A DNA stretch of 64,000 nucleotides, taken from NCBI RefSeq assembly GCF_014646195.1, contig NZ_BMMZ01000008.1:1-64000 (forward strand), read 5' to 3'. Under the pieces are notes generated by a model. It made no database searches. It was given only the letters and a program-made list of their open reading frames with translations, and was not told the origin of the DNA. Made by a program: the position numbers and the translations under genes. This document shows, piece by piece, positions 53,432 to 61,404 of the stretch. The number at the start of each line of letters is the position of its first letter. Position 1 is the first letter of the stretch. The stretch is from Microlunatus endophyticus (lineage in GTDB: Bacteria; Actinomycetota; Actinomycetes; Propionibacteriales; Propionibacteriaceae).

Positions 53432-53863
53432 GTGCTGCCGCGGTCGGTGAGGATGCGGTCCGGTGCGGACTTCACCCAGACCGTACGACGCGGCCACCGG
53501 ATCGGCACCCGCACGCTGGTGCTGCACTCGGTCGTCGACGAGGGCACCGCTGGACCCGAGGGGCAGCAGGGGCCGCTGGTCGGCTTCCTGGTGTCGAAGG
53601 CTGTCGGTACGGCGGTGGTCCGCAACCGCGTGAAGCGTCGGCTACGCCACCTCGTCGCCCAACGACTGGACGGTACGCCGCCGGTGGCCCGGGTAGTCGT
53701 CCGGGCACTGCCCGCGGCGGCCACCGATCCCGACCGGGTGCCGGACGATCTGGGCTACGCATGGTCTCGAATTGCCCGACAGTGGCAGCCTGGATACCAA
53801 CCGGCAGGCTCGCGCCACGGACGCCGGACTCCGCAACCCCCGGACGGGGAGGACGCATGCTGA
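53432..53863 (+). CDS. rnpA: Ribonuclease P protein component
   Basis: The 143-residue protein has MRSGADFTQTVRRG, VGFLVSKAVGTAVVRNRVKR and RLRH (the RNR motif that contacts RNase P RNA). The C-terminal 30 residues are a disordered Arg/Pro tail longer than usual. The start is GTG 53432. It matures tRNA 5' ends together with the RNase P RNA, which is not in the window. Confidence 0.95.
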   Translation: MLPRSVRMRSGADFTQTVRRGHRIGTRTLVLHSVVDEGTAGPEGQQGPLVGFLVSKAVGTAVVRNRVKRRLRHLVAQRLDGTPPVARVVVRALPAAATDPDRVPDDLGYAWSRIARQWQPGYQPAGSRHGRRTPQPPDGEDAC

Positions 53864-53912
53864 CCCACGGACCGATCCGGGCTGCTCGCCCGCCCCGGGA
53901 AGGCGCACGGCG

Positions 53913-54206
53913 ATGAAATACCTGCTGATCGGATTCCTGAAGGCCTACCGACTGGTCATCAGTCCGCTCTACGGCAATGTCTGCCGCTACTACCCGAGTT
54001 GTTCGGCGTACGCCCTCACCGCGGTCCAGACCCATGGCGCGGCCAAAGGTAGCTGGCTGGCAACCCGGCGATTGCTGCGGTGCCACCCCTGGGCGCGTGG
54101 CGGTTACGACCCGGTGCCGGGCACCGATCCCGAACACGACGCCGCACCTGGCCAAGCGCACCAGCACGCGCACCAGCACGCGCACGAGAAAGAGATGGTG
54201 AACTGA
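53913..54206 (+). CDS. yidD: Membrane protein insertion efficiency factor YidD
   Basis: The 97-residue protein has LIGFLKAYRLVISPLYGNVC, RYYPSCSAYALTAV and RRLLRCHPWARGGYDPVP, the complete YidD signature with its conserved cysteines. The His/Gln/Ala-rich tail (QAHQHAHQHAHEKE) is a lineage addition. Its stop overlaps the yidC start (TGATG). Confidence 0.95.
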   Translation: MKYLLIGFLKAYRLVISPLYGNVCRYYPSCSAYALTAVQTHGAAKGSWLATRRLLRCHPWARGGYDPVPGTDPEHDAAPGQAHQHAHQHAHEKEMVN

Positions 54207-55330
54207 TGGAGACCCTCCTTCCCCTGTTGGCCCCGTTGAGTATCGGGTCGGCACTGGGGAGCTTCTTCAACACCATCTTCACCCCGCTCTACTGGGCGGT
54301 CTCGGGCATCCTGGTGTTCTTCCACCACATCTGGTCGCCGCTGTTGGGCACCGGGTCCGGGTGGAACTGGGCGCTGTCGATCATCTGCCTGACCGTGGTC
54401 ATCCGGATCATCCTGATCCCGCTGTTCGTCCGGCAGATCCACTCCTCGCGCAAGATGCAGCTGCTCCAGCCGAAGATCCGAGAGCTGCAGAAGAAGTACG
54501 GCCATGACCGGGAGCGCCTCGGCCAGGAGACGATGAAGCTCTACCGCGAGGAGAACGCCAACCCGATGGCGTCCTGTCTCCCGCTGCTGCTGCAGTCGCC
54601 GATCTTCATCGCCCTCTATCGGGTGTTGATCGGCGCCTCGCAGATCAATCCGAAGACCGGGCTGCCGACCGCGCACGGTTACTGGCTGGAGCGCGACCCC
54701 GGTCTGCTGACCTCGCTGAACCGGTCCGAGGTGTTCGGTGCCCGGCTCGCGGACAAGTTCTGGCCGGTGCACTCGCTGGGCAACGTGCAGCTCGTCGCCG
54801 CCGTGATGATCGTGATCATGACAGCCACGATGTTCTACACGCAGCTGCAGCTGACCCGCAAGAACATGCCCAAAGAGGCCATGGAAGGCCCGATGGCACA
54901 GCAGCAGAAGATGATGCTGTACCTCTTCCCGCTGATCTTCGTCTTCATGGGCGTCAACATCCCGATCGGCGTGCTCTTCTACTGGGTGACCTCGCAGCTG
55001 TGGACGATGGGCCAGCAGTACTACGTGATTCGCAACAATCCGCTCCCCGGCACCGATGCGTACGTGGCCTGGGAGGAGCGCCAGCGGCGCAAGGGTCTCG
55101 ACCCCCGCGAGGTCGCGGCGCAGAAGGATGCGCGCGCCAACGGCAGGCCCAAGACCGTCGCCACCTCGGGTTCGGTTGTCGGACGCCAGTCCAATGGCTC
55201 AGCGGCCACCAATGGTGCGGCCGACGGAGCTGTCAACGGCCAGTCCGGCCCGGTCCGGCAGGCGCCGGTACGCCAACAGCCGGTCCGGCAGCAGCCCCGG
55301 CGACAGCCACGATCTCAACGCAAGAACTGA
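54206..55330 (+). CDS. yidC: Membrane protein insertase YidC
   Basis: The 374-residue protein has about five membrane helices, NTIFTPLYWAVSGILVFFHH, ALSIICLTVVIRIILIPLFV and the hydrophilic groove region KMQLLQPKIRELQKKYGHDR, and a long Gln/Arg/Pro-rich C-terminal tail (RQQPVRQQPRRQPRSQRKN) that likely contacts ribosomes. It is the short Gram-positive-type Oxa1 form without the large periplasmic domain. It is coupled to yidD. Confidence 0.96.
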   Translation: METLLPLLAPLSIGSALGSFFNTIFTPLYWAVSGILVFFHHIWSPLLGTGSGWNWALSIICLTVVIRIILIPLFVRQIHSSRKMQLLQPKIRELQKKYGHDRERLGQETMKLYREENANPMASCLPLLLQSPIFIALYRVLIGASQINPKTGLPTAHGYWLERDPGLLTSLNRSEVFGARLADKFWPVHSLGNVQLVAAVMIVIMTATMFYTQLQLTRKNMPKEAMEGPMAQQQKMMLYLFPLIFVFMGVNIPIGVLFYWVTSQLWTMGQQYYVIRNNPLPGTDAYVAWEERQRRKGLDPREVAAQKDARANGRPKTVATSGSVVGRQSNGSAATNGAADGAVNGQSGPVRQAPVRQQPVRQQPRRQPRSQRKN

Positions 55331-55412
55331 CCCAGATTTCAGCTGCCCGGACACTCCCTGCGGAGCGGGCGCCCGATGGCAGGTCCGCCCTGCCCCGTGA
55401 CAGGAGGAAGCC

Positions 55413-56123
55413 GTGGTTGACGGCCAGCAAGAAACCACCGTTGTCGAGGATTCTGCCGAGGAGTCGGTCGAAGTGACCCGCACCGATCTCGAGCACGGAG
55501 GGGACGGCGGCCAGGGCGAGTCGGCCGAAGGAGCCGCGGCCGACGTGACCGGCGAGGACGTCGCGGCCGGCGGCGAGCGCGCTGAGTCTGACACCGATGC
55601 TGATGCTGGTGCCGACGCTGATTCCGCGGGCGACGACTCCGAGGACGACGCGGGGGATGACGAGTCGGACAACCCGTTGGACACCGAGGGTGAGATCGCC
55701 GCTGACTATCTCGAGGAACTGCTGGACATCGCCGACCTCGACGGTGACATCGACACGTTCGTCGAGAACGGCCGGGCCCATGTCTCGGTGCTGACCGACT
55801 CCGATGTCCTGGTCGGCACGGACGGCGAGGTTCTCGAGGCGCTGCAGGAGCTGACCCGGCTCGCTGTGATCACCGAGACCGGTAACCGCAGCCGGCTGAT
55901 GCTGGACATTGGCGGCTATCGGGAGCGTCGCCGCAAGGCGCTGACCGAGCTGGCGACCGACGCGGTCCAAGAGGCCAAGGACTCCGGCGAGGCGGTCCGC
56001 CTGGCGCCGATGAATCCGTTCGAGCGCAAGATCGTCCACGACGTCGTCGCCGGCGCCGGCCTGACCAGTGAGTCGGAGGGTGAGGAGCCGCAGCGCCGGG
56101 TCGTGATCCTGCCGGGCGTGTGA
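55413..56123 (+). CDS. jag: Jag/KhpB-like RNA-binding protein (KH-R3H)
   Basis: The 236-residue protein has an acidic disordered N-terminal half, then a KH domain (VLVGTDGEVLEALQELTRLA) and R3H (RLAPMNPFERKIVHDVVAGA), the Jag organisation. GTG 55413 has AGGAGG just upstream. It binds RNA and probably affects cell elongation and translation, near yidC as in most Gram-positives. Confidence 0.94.
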   Translation: MVDGQQETTVVEDSAEESVEVTRTDLEHGGDGGQGESAEGAAADVTGEDVAAGGERAESDTDADAGADADSAGDDSEDDAGDDESDNPLDTEGEIAADYLEELLDIADLDGDIDTFVENGRAHVSVLTDSDVLVGTDGEVLEALQELTRLAVITETGNRSRLMLDIGGYRERRRKALTELATDAVQEAKDSGEAVRLAPMNPFERKIVHDVVAGAGLTSESEGEEPQRRVVILPGV

Positions 56124-56133
56124 GCACGACGCC

Positions 56134-56742
56134 GTGACTGCGGAACTCGCTCGGGAGGTATTCCCCAACTTCGAGGCAATAAGTCAATATGTCGACATAT
56201 TGCTAGATCGAGGAACCTCTTGGGGATTGATCGGGCCGCGAGAGGCCGACCGGATCTGGGATCGGCACGTGCTGAATTCAGTGGCCATGGCCGACCTGGT
56301 GGCCGACGGCGTCTCGGTGGTCGATGTCGGCAGCGGCGCCGGGCTGCCGGGAATCCCGCTGGCGATCCGTCGTCCCGACCTGCAGATCACGCTCCTGGAG
56401 CCGCTCCTGCGACGGGCCACCTTCCTCGCCGAGGCAGTCACCGAGCTCGGCCTGACCGACCGCGTGACCGTGGTGCGCGCGCGAGCGGAGGACCACGACG
56501 CCCAGTACGACGTGATCACCGCCCGTGCGGTCGCGCCACTCCCCCGGCTGTTGACCTGGTGTCTGCCGCTGATGCGTCCCGCCGGAGAACTGCTGGCTCT
56601 GAAGGGCAGCTCGGCGGCCGACGAGATCGATCAGTCCCGACAACTGCTGACGAAGCGTCGGCTGTACGCCGATGTGGTCAGTGTCCGGGCGCATCCGAGG
56701 GCGGAGTCGACCCAGGTGGTACGCGTCCGGGCCGTCCGCTGA
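56134..56742 (+). CDS. rsmG: 16S rRNA (guanine527-N7)-methyltransferase
   Basis: The 202-residue protein has LIGPREADRIWDRHVLNSVA, VVDVGSGAGLPGIPLAIRRP (SAM site) and ITARAVAPLPRLLTWCLPLM: all RsmG signatures. It modifies G527 in 16S rRNA; loss gives low-level streptomycin resistance. The start region of the gene contains a perfect 18-bp palindrome (56185-56202). Confidence 0.96.
   Translation: MTAELAREVFPNFEAISQYVDILLDRGTSWGLIGPREADRIWDRHVLNSVAMADLVADGVSVVDVGSGAGLPGIPLAIRRPDLQITLLEPLLRRATFLAEAVTELGLTDRVTVVRARAEDHDAQYDVITARAVAPLPRLLTWCLPLMRPAGELLALKGSSAADEIDQSRQLLTKRRLYADVVSVRAHPRAESTQVVRVRAVR
56185..56202. repeat. Perfect 18-bp palindrome inside rsmG
   Basis: CAATATGTCGACATATTG is identical to its own reverse complement. 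It encodes residues around SQYVDILLD. The centre TGTCGACA is shared with the palindrome after parB. Confidence 0.8.
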
Positions 56743-56757
56743 GACCCTGCCCAGCTC

Positions 56758-56834
56758 TTGATCACTCCGGCCGGATGCTGTTGATCACAGTCCTCGCTGA
56801 TCACAGTCCTCGTTGATCATTGTCTGGTTGATCA
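56758..56834. repeat. Tandem TTGATCA array between rsmG and the SDR gene
   Basis: Five copies of (T/C)TGATCA start at 56758, 56781, 56797, 56813 and 56828; the inner units share TTGATCACAGTCCTCG with a period of about 16 bp. It lies between convergent genes, so it could be a terminator-like or protein-binding array. Confidence 0.7.
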
Positions 56835-56893
56835 TGAAGTCCATGATGAACCGTCAGATCTCTTACCTGGTTGACATTTCTCACTGTCCGAGC

Positions 56894-57763
56894 TCACTGT
56901 CCGAGTCGACCCAGTGGATCGATCTGTCCCGGGGTCGCGTCGTCTGCGACGGTTGACTGGGAGAGTTCACGCCAGTGCTCGTCCTGACTGAGCTGGGCCC
57001 TCGCCGCCGCGGTGGCGTAGGCGTACGCCTCCGGACCTATCAGCAGTCGCAGGGGCGGATTGTCTTCCTTGATCAGATCGACGGCGACCCGGGCGACCTT
57101 GTTGGTGTCGTTGGCAGCGAGCTGGGCGCTGTTGTGCATGGCCGCGGCTTGGCCGACAGTCTGTTGATACTCCGGGCGGATGGCATCCACCCGCATCGAG
57201 GGCCCGGCCCAGTCGGTGCGCATGCCACCCGGCTCGAGGACGGTGACCTTGATGCCGAGCGGTGCGACTTCGGCGGCAAGCACCGAGGAGAATCCGCCGA
57301 CCGCCCACTTGGCCGACTGGTAGGCGGCCAGGCCCGGAGTCGCGAGCCTGCCACCGACCGACGAGACTTGGATGATGTGGCCGGATCTCTGCTGGCGCAT
57401 CAGCGGCAGCGCCGCCTGGGTCAGCCGGACGACGCCCAGGAGGTTCGTGTTCAGCTGGGCGGTGAAGTCGTCGAGGGCGACATCTTCGATTGGAGCGATG
57501 TTCGCGTAGCCCGCGTTGTTCACCAGGACGTCCAGGCGACCGAACCGGGACAGTGCAGTCGTAACGGCCGCGCGGGTCGCGTCCGTGTCGGTGACGTCGA
57601 GCGACACGACGGCCAGGCGGTCCCCGACGGTCTGCTGGAGGTCCGCCAAGGCATCGAGGTGACGGACTCCGGCGACGACGTGGTGTCCGCTCTCCAGCGC
57701 GGCTGCGACGATCGCCCTGCCGAGACCGCGGGAGGCGCCGGATACGAGGAAGACGGAAGACAT
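56894..57763 (-). CDS. Short-chain dehydrogenase/reductase
   Basis: The 289-residue protein has LVSGASRGLGRAIVAAALES (cofactor loop), DVLVNNAGYANIAP, the catalytic Ser in IIQVSSVGG and YQSAK, as in classical SDRs. ATG 57763 is preferred because GGAG lies eight bases upstream; ATG 57781 is an alternative. It is divergent from a TetR gene with an inverted repeat between. The substrate is unknown. Confidence 0.88.
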   Translation of the reverse strand: MSSVFLVSGASRGLGRAIVAAALESGHHVVAGVRHLDALADLQQTVGDRLAVVSLDVTDTDATRAAVTTALSRFGRLDVLVNNAGYANIAPIEDVALDDFTAQLNTNLLGVVRLTQAALPLMRQQRSGHIIQVSSVGGRLATPGLAAYQSAKWAVGGFSSVLAAEVAPLGIKVTVLEPGGMRTDWAGPSMRVDAIRPEYQQTVGQAAAMHNSAQLAANDTNKVARVAVDLIKEDNPPLRLLIGPEAYAYATAAARAQLSQDEHWRELSQSTVADDATPGQIDPLGRLGQ

Positions 57764-57779
57764 ACGGGTATCTCCATTC

Positions 57780-57797
57780 ACTAACCAGTTGGTTAGT
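57780..57797. promoter_or_regulatory. TetR operator upstream of the SDR gene
   Basis: ACTAACCA (57780-57787), GT, TGGTTAGT (57790-57797). The half TGGTTAGT recurs at 57835-57842, inside a second inverted repeat ATCAACT/AGTTGAT (57825-57831/57840-57846) that overlaps the -10 region of the TetR gene. Confidence 0.7.
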
Positions 57798-57858
57798 TAC
57801 AGTGAACACCTCATCGTCTTGATAATCAACTGTCTGGTTAGTTGATATACTGGGCACT

Positions 57859-58425
57859 ATGGAGCGCGACGCCGAGGCGACCAAGCGCCGGCTCATTGAC
57901 GCCGCGACCAAGGAGTTCGCGGCGTACGGGATCGCAGGAGCGCGGGTCGACCGGATCGCCGCCGACGCCAAGTCGAACAAGGCGCAGATCTACCACTACT
58001 TCGGGAGCAAGGATGCGCTCTTCGACGCCGCATTCTCCGATATGGCCAGGGGCACGGTTGACGACGTGCCGATCGACGCCCACGATCTGCCGGAGTACGC
58101 AGGACGGCTGTACGACTCCTACGAACGGCGGCCGTGGGTTCGGCGGCTCGTGACGTGGTACTTGCTCGAGCGTGCCGACGGATCTCAGGGATTGGTCGAG
58201 GCCGTTGTCGAGAGCAACTCGGCGAAGGTGGCGGCGATTGCCCAGGCCCAGCGCGATGGCGCCTTGGACGACGCATTCTCTGCGGCGGAGGTGCTCGGCC
58301 TGGTCGTCCATGTGTCACTGCTGTGGGCCGTGAGCCTTCCGGAATATCTCGCCGTGCTTGGACCAATTGACGATGCCCGTCGTCGACAGATCGTCGTCGA
58401 CGCCGTGCGGCGCCTGATCGGCTGA
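57859..58425 (+). CDS. TetR-family transcriptional regulator
   Basis: The 188-residue protein has the TetR HTH: RLIDAATKEFAAYGIAGARV and DRIAADAKSNKAQIYHYFGS. The helical ligand domain follows. ATG 57859 comes seven bases after TATACT (57846-57851): leaderless. It probably represses itself and the divergent SDR gene via the repeats at 57780-57846. Confidence 0.92.
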   Translation: MERDAEATKRRLIDAATKEFAAYGIAGARVDRIAADAKSNKAQIYHYFGSKDALFDAAFSDMARGTVDDVPIDAHDLPEYAGRLYDSYERRPWVRRLVTWYLLERADGSQGLVEAVVESNSAKVAAIAQAQRDGALDDAFSAAEVLGLVVHVSLLWAVSLPEYLAVLGPIDDARRRQIVVDAVRRLIG

Positions 58426-58602
58426 CCCGAGTCGCCCGAGATGACCCTGGCCGAGTCGTTGTCGACCTGAGCCGTTATCGACCGAGGCGCTGGTTGTCCG
58501 CTGGACCCTGACCCGGACCCGGCACGCCTGCGAGGGACCGTCGGCGGCTTCTTGTAGCGTTGGGCCGACACCACCGTTGGGGTGGTTTCGGAGTGAGGGT
58601 AG

Positions 58603-59934
58603 ATGTCGACGAATTCCCCGAGTGTGGGTCGGGCCGGCGAGACTGGGCTGGGTTGGCCGCGCCGTCCGAAGATCAGCCGACTCCTCGGTTGGCCGTTCGG
58701 GTCCAAGACGGTCGATGGCGAGGATTCGAATTCGACCGATGTTTCACGTGGAACGTCCGCGGCGCCGGGCGGTGGCGAGGTCGGCAACACCGCATCACCG
58801 GAGGATGTTGAGCCCCCGGCGGGTACCAGTGCCGCGACGGTCGTAGAGCCGGCGATGCCCGTCACCCCCTCGGTACCCGACGATCACCCGCGGGAGAACT
58901 TGGCCGACGGTAACCCGTCGGACGGGACGGCGGCAGAGCCCACGGCCGCAACGTCGAGCTTCACCTTGCCGCCAAATGGTGCCGGGGAAGCACCGATCGC
59001 CGCCGAACCGGTCGTGCGACCGCGACGCGCCAAGCTTGAGATCCCGGCATCTCAAGCGAGCCCGCCGCCTGTCGATGCCGATGAGGGCACCACCGGCCCC
59101 GTTTCACGTGGAACGGGGCGGCGCGTCGAGCCGATGCCGGCTCCAGAGTCAACCCGGATCATTGTGGTGGCAAACCAGAAGGGCGGCGTGGGAAAGACCA
59201 CCACATCGGTCAATCTGGCCGCCGGCCTAGCTCTCGGCGGGCTCGAGGTCCTTGTCGTCGATCTCGATCCTCAAGGCAACGCCTCAACCGCCCTCGGGAT
59301 CGAGCACGGACAGGGCGTGAGAGGGACGTACGAAGTCTTGATCGACGGCGACGAGATCGCCGACCTGGTCGTGGACTCGCCGGAGGCGCCCGGACTCAAG
59401 GTACTCCCCGCCACGGTTGACCTGGCCGGCGCCGAAATAGAGCTTGTCTCGGTCGTCGCGCGGGAGAACAAGCTCAAGCGGGCGCTGCGGAGCTATTTGT
59501 CTGAACATCCGACCGACTACGTGCTGCTCGACTGCCCGCCGTCGCTCGGACTCTTGACCCTCAATGCGCTGGTCGCTGCACGCGAGGTACTGATCCCTAT
59601 CCAGTGCGAGTACTACGCGCTCGAGGGAGTGTCGCAATTGATGACCACGATCGATCTCGTGATGGCCGAGCTCAACGACGAACTTCAGTTGAGCACAGTG
59701 CTCTTGACGATGTTCGACGGGCGGACGCGGCTGGCATCGCAGGTCGCCGACGAGGTCCGCTCGTACTTCAGTGAGCAGACTCTGCCGACTGTGATTCCGC
59801 GGTCCGTGAGGATCTCCGAGGCGCCCAGCTACGGACAAACTGTCATCACGTATCACCCGGACTCGGCCGGCGCCGTGTCATACCTCGAGGCCGCCAGGGA
59901 ACTTGCCCGACGCGGTGTGAAGGAGAACGCATGA
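58603..59934 (+). CDS. parA: Chromosome-partitioning ATPase ParA (Soj) with long N-terminal extension
   Basis: The 443-residue protein has its conserved part beginning near residue 185: RIIVVANQKGGVGKTTTSVN (deviant Walker A), VLVVDLDPQGNASTALGI, YVLLDCPPSLGLLTLNAL and EYYALEGVSQL. The first 180 residues are low-complexity Pro/Ala/Gly/Glu sequence, far longer than in most ParA. The DNA of that extension holds two parS-like sites. It moves the origin with ParB. If the true start is downstream, the extension would be a leader instead. Confidence 0.93.
   Translation: MSTNSPSVGRAGETGLGWPRRPKISRLLGWPFGSKTVDGEDSNSTDVSRGTSAAPGGGEVGNTASPEDVEPPAGTSAATVVEPAMPVTPSVPDDHPRENLADGNPSDGTAAEPTAATSSFTLPPNGAGEAPIAAEPVVRPRRAKLEIPASQASPPPVDADEGTTGPVSRGTGRRVEPMPAPESTRIIVVANQKGGVGKTTTSVNLAAGLALGGLEVLVVDLDPQGNASTALGIEHGQGVRGTYEVLIDGDEIADLVVDSPEAPGLKVLPATVDLAGAEIELVSVVARENKLKRALRSYLSEHPTDYVLLDCPPSLGLLTLNALVAAREVLIPIQCEYYALEGVSQLMTTIDLVMAELNDELQLSTVLLTMFDGRTRLASQVADEVRSYFSEQTLPTVIPRSVRISEAPSYGQTVITYHPDSAGAVSYLEAARELARRGVKENA
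58740..58755. other. parS: parS-like site 1 inside parA
   Basis: TGTTTCACGTGGAACG matches the ParB consensus TGTTTCACGTGAAACA at 14 of 16 positions. It encodes VSRGT within the N-terminal extension. Confidence 0.75.
59100..59115. other. parS: parS-like site 2 inside parA
   Basis: CGTTTCACGTGGAACG, with the same 14-bp core GTTTCACGTGGAAC as site 1, 360 bp downstream and again encoding VSRGT in the same frame. Confidence 0.75.
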
Positions 59935-60950
59935 GCAACGCAGCCCCTCGAGGACTCGGCCGCGGACTCGGACAACTCCTCCAGCGCTCCGAGCCCACCG
60001 CGGACCGTGCGCCCAGCCCCCCGGACGACCGCAGGAATGAGGTCACGGTCACCTCAGCCGACGCCGCTCGCTCGGACTCGGGAAAGCAGGAGCATGACGC
60101 AGCGCAGGCAGCAGCCGCGAGCCAAGTGCAAGTACCCGAGGGTTCGTACTTCGCGGAGCTACCGGTACGGAGCATTCGCCCGAATCCCAAACAACCACGG
60201 ACGGTCTTCGACGAAGACGAGCTGAATGAGCTCGTGGCCTCGATCGCGGAGGTCGGCCTCCTGCAACCCGTCGTCGTACGACCGCTCGATTCCGACGGGG
60301 GTGAGGCGGCCTATGAACTGGTGATGGGTGAGCGTCGCTGGCGCGCGACCCAGGCGGCCGACCTGGACGTGATCCCGGCGATCGTCCGGCGGACCGAGGA
60401 CGCCGACCTTCTTCGGGATGCCTTGTTGGAGAACCTCCACCGCAGCCAGCTCAACCCGCTGGAGGAGGCTGCTGCCTATCAGCAGATGCTCCAGGATTTC
60501 GATTGTTCGCAAGAAGAGCTGTCCAAGCGGATCAAGCGGTCCCGTCCCCAGATCTCCAATACCATCCGGCTGCTCAAGCTGCCACCGACCGTCCAGCGCC
60601 GAGTCGCGGCCGGGGTACTGAGCGCCGGCCACGCCCGAGCGCTGCTGATGATCGAAGACCAGCCCGGCCAGGAACGGCTGGCTCAGCGCATCGTCGCAGA
60701 AGGACTCTCGGTCCGCGCGACGGAGGAACTGGCCGCACTGGGCGATGGCACCAGTCAGGATCGCCCAGAGCGCAGCCGATCGAAGCGCGAGCCGTCAGCG
60801 CAGGCGACCGAGCTCGCCGCAGAACTCTCCGACCGGCTGGAGACGCGAGTCCGGGTGGATCAGGGGCGCGGGCGTGGGAGGATCACGATCGAATTCGCAT
60901 CCGATGAGGACCTGGAGCGGATCGCGGCCTTGCTGGTCCGGAACAAGTAA
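59931..60950 (+). CDS. parB: Chromosome-partitioning protein ParB (Spo0J)
   Basis: The 339-residue protein has a basic N-terminal ParA-interacting start (PRGLGRGLGQLLQ), the CTPase motifs (NPKQPRTVFDEDELNELVAS; MGERRWRATQAA; LLENLHRSQLNPLEEAAAYQ), the HTH (EELSKRIKRSRPQISNTIRL) and a C-terminal dimer domain. It starts in an ATGA overlap with parA. It loads on parS and condenses the origin region. Confidence 0.97.
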   Translation: MSNAAPRGLGRGLGQLLQRSEPTADRAPSPPDDRRNEVTVTSADAARSDSGKQEHDAAQAAAASQVQVPEGSYFAELPVRSIRPNPKQPRTVFDEDELNELVASIAEVGLLQPVVVRPLDSDGGEAAYELVMGERRWRATQAADLDVIPAIVRRTEDADLLRDALLENLHRSQLNPLEEAAAYQQMLQDFDCSQEELSKRIKRSRPQISNTIRLLKLPPTVQRRVAAGVLSAGHARALLMIEDQPGQERLAQRIVAEGLSVRATEELAALGDGTSQDRPERSRSKREPSAQATELAAELSDRLETRVRVDQGRGRGRITIEFASDEDLERIAALLVRNK

Positions 60951-60968
60951 GAAAAGCTGGAGATGAGG

Positions 60969-61008
60969 AACAGCTATAGAGATTTGTCGACAAATCGCTA
61001 TAGCTGTT
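60969..61008. terminator. 40-bp near-perfect palindrome after parB
   Basis: AACAGCTATAG and CTATAGCTGTT flank the perfect 16-bp palindrome GATTTGTCGACAAATC (60981-60996), with one mismatch pair at 60980/60997. It lies between the convergent parB and DUF3817 genes, so a bidirectional terminator is the simplest reading, but it has no loop and no long T-tract. Confidence 0.7.
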
Positions 61009-61025
61009 AAGAGGTATGCGGTGGG

Positions 61026-61394
61026 TCAGGACTCAGTTTCTGCTTCGGCGGCCTGACCTTCGCGCTCCCGTTCCCGCTCTCGCTCCTCGACCAGCGGGAT
61101 CCGAATGCGAGCGTCCTTCGTGGCGTAGTGCTCGGCAACGAATGTCACGAACGGGACCGTACCGGCGAGCGCAATCAGGATGATCCGCCACCACGGCCAG
61201 CGCACCCGGCGGCCGAGGTCGACCGCGGTGATGATCAGCAGCATGTAGAGCCAGCCATGAGCGACCCCGGCGACGCTGACCAGTCGGTCGTCGCCTGCCC
61301 ACACCTGCAGGGGGATGCCGATGCACACGAGAACGACCAGCAGGCAGCCGACGATGTAGGCCATCACCCGATATCGGGTCAGAGCACCGCGCAT
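61026..61394 (-). CDS. DUF3817 membrane protein
   Basis: The 122-residue protein has three helices (VMAYIVGCLLVVLVCIGIPL; VAHGWLYMLLIITAVDLG; IILIALAGTVPFVTFVAEHY) in the DUF3817 pattern and an acidic REREREREG-rich tail. It is the last gene of the ddl-SURF1-DUF3817 minus-strand run, 10 bp after the SURF1 gene. The function is unknown. Confidence 0.88.
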   Translation of the reverse strand: MRGALTRYRVMAYIVGCLLVVLVCIGIPLQVWAGDDRLVSVAGVAHGWLYMLLIITAVDLGRRVRWPWWRIILIALAGTVPFVTFVAEHYATKDARIRIPLVEEREREREREGQAAEAETES

Positions 61395-61404
61395 GATTAC
61401 TACT

